Shown piece by piece: positions 60,970-64,000 of a stretch of DNA of 64,000 nucleotides (positions are counted from its first letter, which is position 1; every line of letters begins with the position of its first letter). The stretch is from Lactobacillaceae bacterium. GTDB lineage: Bacteria > Bacillota > Bacilli > Lactobacillales > Lactobacillaceae. Below the pieces are notes generated by a model. The model searched no databases. It was given only the letters and a program-made list of their open reading frames with translations, and had not been told where the DNA came from. Made by a program: the position numbers and the translations under genes. The stretch is from contig JAITPD010000048.1 in the NCBI GenBank assembly GCA_031289615.1, forward strand, positions 1 through 64,000, in the 5' to 3' direction.

Positions 60970-61740
60970 TTAACGTTGACGCAACGCAAACATTGCCACA
61001 CCAGCTGCGACACCTACGTTTAATGACTCAGCATGCCCAGCTAACGGAATGTATAAATTCTGAGTTGTTAGTTCTGCCAAATCAGAATCCATCCCTTGTC
61101 CTTCGTTACCCATAATCAATGCGAACTTAGTCTGTGGTTGGATTGTGAAAATGTCAGCAGCTGTTGTATCCAACTGTGTTCCGTAAACACTGATTTCATT
61201 ACGCTTGAATTCGTTCGTCCAAGCTTTTAAATCACCTGAAGCGAGTTGGATGTGGAATTGTGAACCTTGCATCGCCCGCAACGCTTTTGGTGAATACGGA
61301 TCAACAGAACCCTCACCAAAAACTACGCCAGCAAATCCTGCTGCGTCAGCGGTCCGAATCATTGTCCCAACATTTCCAGGATCTTGAATTGCATCCAAAA
61401 ATAGCCATGCTCCATCATGGATATATTGTGGATCGCGGTTAGCAGATGGCAGTGTCACTTCGGCAAAAATCCCTTGTGGCGTTACTAAGTCTGATAACTT
61501 TTTAGCAATATCATCGTAAATCATAAAGACTGGCACACCCAAAGGCAGCTCATCTTCATGTTCCTCGAATTGTTCTTTAGTGATAATAATTGCACGGATT
61601 TTTCCGTCATTATTGATTGCTTCTTGTACAAGGTGCCAACCATCCAAAAGATAAGTTTGACTGGCTTGACGACCTTTTTTCGTTTGCAACTTGGCCCAGG
61701 CTTTCACTCGGCTGCTTTGAGTTGATGTAATATTTTCCAT
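60970..61740 (-). CDS. TrmH/SpoU-family RNA methyltransferase
   Basis: The 256-residue protein has an N-terminal substrate-binding domain (VKAWAKLQTKKGRQ). A SPOUT trefoil-knot domain follows, with FLDAIQDPGNVGTMIRTADA, ALIMGNEGQGM and IPLAGHAESLNVGVAAG. It probably 2'-O-methylates 23S rRNA or tRNA. Confidence 0.92.
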   Translation of the reverse strand: MENITSTQSSRVKAWAKLQTKKGRQASQTYLLDGWHLVQEAINNDGKIRAIIITKEQFEEHEDELPLGVPVFMIYDDIAKKLSDLVTPQGIFAEVTLPSANRDPQYIHDGAWLFLDAIQDPGNVGTMIRTADAAGFAGVVFGEGSVDPYSPKALRAMQGSQFHIQLASGDLKAWTNEFKRNEISVYGTQLDTTAADIFTIQPQTKFALIMGNEGQGMDSDLAELTTQNLYIPLAGHAESLNVGVAAGVAMFALRQR

Positions 61741-61862
61741 AACCTAAGTATACCGCAAAATAAGCAAATTACCGCTAATATTATCCGAATCCATCAATTT
61801 TTTATTCGTCCGCTGGATATGCTAAAATAAAAGGATAAACTTTGATTGGAAAAGAGGGCATC

Positions 61863-62879
61863 ATGCCAGTTTTAGATATCACAGATGAGCAAGCTGTTGC
61901 ACGCTATCAAGCATTCGTGCGTAACTCAAAATATGGTCAAGTGACTCAAGACTTAGGTTGGGGCGAAGTCAAAAATAATTGGCTTCCGCGACATGCCTAT
62001 GTTGAAAATGAACAAGGGGAAATCATTGCAGCGATATCAATGCTCCTCACAAATACTCCTTCAGGTAAAAAATTCGCTTATGCATCAAAAGGTCCTGTCA
62101 TGGATTTGAACGACTTAGATTTATTGGATCAATTGGTTGCAGAGGCAAAAAAGGCAATTGCTGAAGATGACGCTTATCTTTTGCGCTTTGATCCTGAATT
62201 TGCCTATTCAGATGAATTTAATAGTGCCTTGCAAGCACATGGTTACGTCACACGCAATCGCAACGTAGCTGATGCTGGGATGCACGCGACAATTCAACCG
62301 CGCTTAAATATGGTCTTAGATTTGGCAGAAAAACCTGAAGCAAAAGAAACGTTTGATCTCTACCCTTCAAAAACTAAAAGTAAATTAAAACGGCCCATTC
62401 GTGATGGCGTGGAAGTACGTTGGGCTTCTGATCAAGCTGCCATTGACGCATTCTTTGAAACGTACGCTGGGATGGCGCAACGGCATGGTATTTCACATCG
62501 TCCAAAGGAATATTTTGAGCGAATGGCAAAGGCGTTTGGCGAAGACGGCGAAATCATGCGCGTTTATATTGCAGAAAAAGAAGGCAAGCTCCTCTCGACT
62601 GGGATCGGCTTCAAATACGGCAACAAGGTTTGGTACATGTACGCTGGTTCGTTTGACGGAAACATCTACTACGCGCCATATGCCGTTCAAACTGCCATGA
62701 TTCAATGGGCAATCGACAGTGGCGTTGAACTTTATGACATGGGTGGAATCGAAGCGGTTGACGAGCACGACGGCTTATACGTGTTCAAGCATACCTTTAT
62801 CAAAGCTGATCCTCGCGAATATATCGGCGAAATTGATGTTGTGCTGGATGAGGCTGTGTATCAAGAGTTAGTTAAGTAA
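61863..62879 (+). CDS. FemAB-family peptidoglycan interpeptide bridge aminoacyltransferase
   Basis: I chose ATG 61863 after AGAGGG (338 residues). Two GNAT-like subdomains are joined. Recognisable blocks are QVTQDLGWGEVKNNW, FDLYPSKTKSKLKR and YDMGGIEAVDEHDGLYVFK. FemX/MurM-type enzymes use aminoacyl-tRNA to attach the first bridge residue to lipid II. A TGC-TAAAAT box lies upstream as a likely extended -10. Confidence 0.9.
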   Translation: MPVLDITDEQAVARYQAFVRNSKYGQVTQDLGWGEVKNNWLPRHAYVENEQGEIIAAISMLLTNTPSGKKFAYASKGPVMDLNDLDLLDQLVAEAKKAIAEDDAYLLRFDPEFAYSDEFNSALQAHGYVTRNRNVADAGMHATIQPRLNMVLDLAEKPEAKETFDLYPSKTKSKLKRPIRDGVEVRWASDQAAIDAFFETYAGMAQRHGISHRPKEYFERMAKAFGEDGEIMRVYIAEKEGKLLSTGIGFKYGNKVWYMYAGSFDGNIYYAPYAVQTAMIQWAIDSGVELYDMGGIEAVDEHDGLYVFKHTFIKADPREYIGEIDVVLDEAVYQELVK

Positions 62880-62896
62880 AAGTGTTAGCTTTTGGA

Positions 62897-63206
62897 CATC
62901 TTGGTCATTTTTCACTTGCGTGCTAGTCTTTCAATAATGATAGTAAGTGGCGACACGGTCCCATTCGACTTTTAATTTCGGTAATCCGAAATTTAGTCGA
63001 ATTGGTGCCGCTACCTCGCTTTAAGGAGTGTGCACAAAGGCGTTGTGAGCTGTCGGGATAAGAATATTTTCAGGTTTGCTACCAAAGCGTAGCGACGTAG
63101 TGATCCAGAAAATTGGCTTATAACCGAAGCTCAGCCTTTGTAAACACGATGATCACCTACTATCATCATTTCAAACCACCACGCTTTTAATAAACTGACC
63201 AAGGTG
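62897..63206 (+). repeat. Family B palindromic repeat (copy B4, long form)
   Basis: The element carries CATCTTGGTCATTTTTCACTT termini and the same inner stem as B3. It also has an extra 120-bp branch with ACAAAGGC...GCCTTTGT and TCGGGATAAG/CTTATAACCGA pairings. It is nearly the reverse complement of B1. It is in the 618-bp gap between convergent femX-like and dltD genes, which has no gene. Confidence 0.87.
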
Positions 63207-63230
63207 TTTCATTATAATATTGGCCTTTGA

Positions 63231-63397
63231 TTGAACAGCGAAGCGATTCTGTCGTCTGATGACCAAGCCCTTGCCGAATCTAGCCGAAATTTTTCACGCG
63301 CGCTTTAGTGCCGTGAAATTGGCAAATTATTTTGCCATTCGGTATGAATCGTGCAGGGCAAATCCGAACGTAAAGAATCTTTAGCGAAGCTGCTCAA
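63231..63397 (+). repeat. Family A palindromic repeat (copy A6)
   Basis: The element matches A5 throughout: GAACAGCG-AAGCGATTCTG start, CACGCG...CCGTGAA and GGCAAA/TTTGCC arms, and AAAGAATCTTTAGCGAAGCTG end. It lies 24 bp after copy B4. Confidence 0.87.
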
Positions 63398-63443
63398 TTA
63401 AAAATGACCAAAGATGTCTCATAACCAGTAATACGCTTTATAT

Positions 63444-63499
63444 AAAAAAGTTGGATTCCTTTGCATCACTTTTGCAAATTATGGAACCCAACTTTTTTT
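63444..63499. terminator. Strong bidirectional terminator of dltD
   Basis: AAAAAAGTTGG-a-TTCC pairs with GGAA-c-CCAACTTTTTT, with an inner TTTGCA/TGCAAA stem. T-runs lie on both sides. Confidence 0.92.
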
Positions 63500-64000
63500 A
63501 TTTTACATTTTCCGTATTGGCCCACTGCTTAGTGAAGAAGTGGTTGTTAATATGATACGTTGGCTCTGGTTGCTTGTTTGACAAGAATCCGTTGACTCCT
63601 TGATCAAACGCCAGCCAACCATTCCAACCCAAATGAATCGTATCTTGCATGAAATAAGGCTCGTCCCCGCGCTTTGACAGATCGGTGATATTGTCAAAAC
63701 CTTGTGATTGCAATTGATACTTTATTTTTTTAACAGTCTTTTCATACATGGCCTGATTCAAGCCGGTGTACTCTTGCCAATGTGTATTAACTGGCGGAAT
63801 TACAAACATCACATTTGTATTTTCAGCTGCAAATTCGTTCAACACCAATTGAAAATCGCCATATTCAGGAGACTTTAGATAATTAAAATCTTTTTGCGAA
63901 TCCTTCAACTTGGGTAATATTTTTTTCACGTTTTGTGAATAGAAACTATTTAGAATTCCAAAGTCATTGTTAGTCGTTTGCTCTGCCCCAAGCTTCATCG
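63498..64000 (-). CDS. dltD: DltD, D-alanylation of lipoteichoic acid (3' part)
   Basis: About 167 C-terminal residues are in the window and the 5' part lies beyond the right edge. YLKSPEYGDFQLVL, FVIPPVNTHWQEYTGL and the FMQDTIHLGWNGWLAFD block (catalytic D-x-x-H) are diagnostic of DltD. DltD acts at the outer face of the membrane in D-alanylation. It is the last gene of the dlt operon, followed by a strong terminator. Confidence 0.95.
   Translation of the reverse strand, partial: MKLGAEQTTNNDFGILNSFYSQNVKKILPKLKDSQKDFNYLKSPEYGDFQLVLNEFAAENTNVMFVIPPVNTHWQEYTGLNQAMYEKTVKKIKYQLQSQGFDNITDLSKRGDEPYFMQDTIHLGWNGWLAFDQGVNGFLSNKQPEPTYHINNHFFTKQWANTENVK

Overview
The window looks like a chromosome segment of a low-GC lactic acid bacterium carrying one complete, apparently inducible siphovirus prophage. 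Gene content (class Ib ribonucleotide reductase, divergent pepQ/ccpA, FemX-type aminoacyltransferase, dltD, the rimP-nusA-ylxR-ylxQ-infB-rbfA operon) and protein style suggest the Leuconostoc/Weissella branch of Lactobacillaceae. I favour Weissella or a close relative, but no 16S gene is present, so the genus is an inference.

Left flank (1-10472): nrdE and nrdF are separated by about 700 bp of palindromic repeats. Then come a SufT-like DUF59 gene, an iron(II) uptake operon (feoA with a duplicated domain, feoB, and a 49-residue Cys-rich partner), and divergent pepQ and ccpA with a cre site overlapping the ccpA -35 box. A tRNA-Ser(CGA) follows, and its 3' end is the phage attachment site.

Prophage (10473-47270, 17-bp attL/attR core): integrase, a leftward lysogeny block (membrane protein, Abi_2/HEPN-like protein, ImmA-like protease, cI-like repressor), and an operator region. 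A rightward early block of many small genes holds two leftward morons. The replication module is an AAA ATPase, a DUF669 protein, a primase and an SF3 helicase, followed by a striking 5+5 inverted iteron origin and a RusA resolvase. Next come relBE with its own promoter and operator, arpU, and a promoter-to-terminator cassette of two micro-membrane proteins plus HTH and HicB-like genes. The late block starts, unusually, with a BppU-like baseplate gene. It continues with HNH, terminases, portal, protease, capsid, connectors, tail proteins (gpG/gpGT by -1 frameshift), tape measure, Dit, baseplate hub, receptor binding protein, holin and a secreted GH25 endolysin. A membrane-protein moron with a probable leaderless promoter and its own terminator sits between gpGT and the tape measure.

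Right flank (47271-64000): a Panacea-like/PemK-like two-gene unit lies immediately beyond attR. Then follow the rimP operon, with a leader terminator and a RimP carrying a duplicated C-terminal domain, and rbfA. The polyphosphate locus has a divergent ppx and a ppk that lost its N-terminal domain and is frameshifted. An XRE regulator, ilvE, an HxlR regulator, an HD protein, a TrmH methyltransferase, a FemX-like gene and the 3' part of dltD complete the window.

The most unusual host feature is a pair of intergenic palindromic repeat families, called A (about 165-265 bp) and B (about 60-315 bp) here. They occur at six loci. At four of them they form an ordered B-then-A composite with a 13-22 bp spacer, and copies differ by gain or loss of whole hairpin arms. 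I saw none inside the prophage.
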